Shown here: positions 63,671-64,000 of the stretch, piece after piece
Layout of the letters: each line of letters starts with the position of its first letter
Numbering within the stretch: position 1 is the first letter of the stretch
NCBI GenBank assembly: GCA_946554445.1
Contig: CAMNSD010000022.1
Coordinates: 1-64,000 of the forward strand
DNA length: 64,000 nucleotides
From: an uncultured Lachnospiraceae bacterium
Lineage (GTDB): Bacteria > Bacillota > Clostridia > Lachnospirales > Lachnospiraceae
Reading direction: 5' to 3'
Program-made: the position numbers and the translations under genes
Notes under the pieces: generated by a model
Told to the model about the DNA's origin: nothing
The model's input: only the letters and a program-made list of their open reading frames with translations
Databases searched by the model: none

Positions 63671-64000
63671 CTAAAAACCCATCTTCTTATAAATCTCAAA
63701 TCCATCAAATGTTGCAAAATAATCCTTTGGTGTTTCCGCGCGCCTGATCAGCTGCACACTGCCGTCTTCTTTGAGGAGCAGTTCCGCCGATTTCAGCTTG
63801 CCATTATAGTTATATCCCATGGCATAACCGTGGGCGCCCGTATCATGGATCACCAAATAATCTCCCTTGTCAATCTTGGGCAGTTTCCTGTCAATGGCAA
63901 ACTTATCGTTATTTTCGCACAAAGAGCCAACCACATCATAGGTACAATCGCAGGGAGCATCCTCTTTACCTAGGACTGTGATATGATGATAGGCCCCATA
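63671..64000 (-). CDS. lysA: diaminopimelate decarboxylase, C-terminal part (cut by window edge)
   Basis: The last 109 codons of lysA run to the window end with an open frame. Residues CDCTYDVVGSLCENNDKF form the conserved active-site region that supplies Cys and Glu contacts to the PLP-bound substrate, followed by GDYLVIHDTGAHGYAMGYNY, the family C-terminus. The enzyme makes L-lysine from meso-diaminopimelate. The N-terminal PLP barrel is outside the window. A strong terminator follows. Confidence 0.93.
   Translation of the reverse strand, partial: YGAYHHITVLGKEDAPCDCTYDVVGSLCENNDKFAIDRKLPKIDKGDYLVIHDTGAHGYAMGYNYNGKLKSAELLLKEDGSVQLIRRAETPKDYFATFDGFEIYKKMGF

Noticed and set aside
1-64000. 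CRISPR arrays, insertion sequences, rRNA genes
   Set aside because: No regularly spaced repeats, no transposase with terminal repeats and no rRNA sequence found by reading; the only tRNA is tRNA-Leu.

Overview
The window looks like a chromosomal segment of a Gram-positive anaerobe of the class Clostridia, most likely a Lachnospiraceae-type gut or rumen bacterium. This is an inference from gene content: YesM/YesN-type two-component regulation beside a sugar ABC importer, GH36 and GH30 glycosidases, MATE exporters, dCache chemoreceptors, LytTR/DUF3021 and DUF6512-type proteins, strong AGGAGG-type ribosome binding sites, TTGACA/TATAAT promoters and moderate G+C. Nearly all genes lie on the minus strand. 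There is one tRNA, tRNA-Leu(CAA), no rRNA and no CRISPR array.

Layout. 0.3-3.1 kb: MATE exporter, rhodanese lipoprotein, small membrane-anchored protein, PPOX-fold protein. 3.1-11.8 kb: an accessory block that is visibly more A+T-rich than its flanks. It holds a zinc-peptidase-like protein with a small partner, then a tight operon (transcribed right to left) of a MazG-like NTPase, an HNH nuclease gene broken by one in-frame TGA, a two-TM protein, a DUF4297/Cap4-like nuclease, a small middle component and an SMC/Rad50-like ATPase. The last three match the architecture of ABC-three-component (ABC-3C) conflict systems. 12-13.3 kb: NADAR-fold protein and an unrecognised protein. 13.4-20.2 kb: signalling genes (HD-GYP phosphodiesterase, TIM-barrel isomerase, CHASE2 adenylate cyclase, FecR protein, acidic secreted protein). 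20.4-23.6 kb: ADP-ribosylglycohydrolase and alpha-galactosidase. 23.8-25.7 kb: LysR remnant and hipBA.

26-34.8 kb: TSUP exporter, lone prepilin-like protein, GH30 glycosidase, YesN/YesM two-component system and a sugar ABC importer. A 24-bp element repeated upstream of the pilin and solute-binding-protein promoters, at identical spacing to the -10 box, suggests these two are co-regulated. 34.9-39.7 kb: MacB/Vex-like ABC exporter with its own two-component system. 39.8-45.5 kb: chemoreceptor, a decayed DUF4143 ATPase, a large duplicated-domain lipoprotein and an SRPBCC protein. 45.7-48.1 kb: ECF sigma factor, TM-anchored probable anti-sigma and a paralogous lipoprotein. 48.2-50.2 kb: TetR/MFS pair with a clear palindromic operator. 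50.2-54.5 kb: cardiolipin synthase, two radical SAM proteins and a GNAT. 54.6-57.8 kb: second chemoreceptor and a second MATE gene carrying a 14-G homopolymer in its coding sequence. 58-60.7 kb: TIM-barrel protein with a regulated leader, DUF6512, DUF3021 and LytTR proteins. 60.9-61.4 kb: decayed tyrosine integrase beside tRNA-Leu. 61.4-64 kb: YafQ/DinJ toxin-antitoxin, a four-TM protein, KptA and the 3' part of lysA, cut by the window end.

The strongest candidates for new biology are the extended ABC-3C operon with its membrane protein and broken HNH gene, the probable phase-variable MATE exporter, and the shared activator-type promoter of a pilin gene and a sugar importer.
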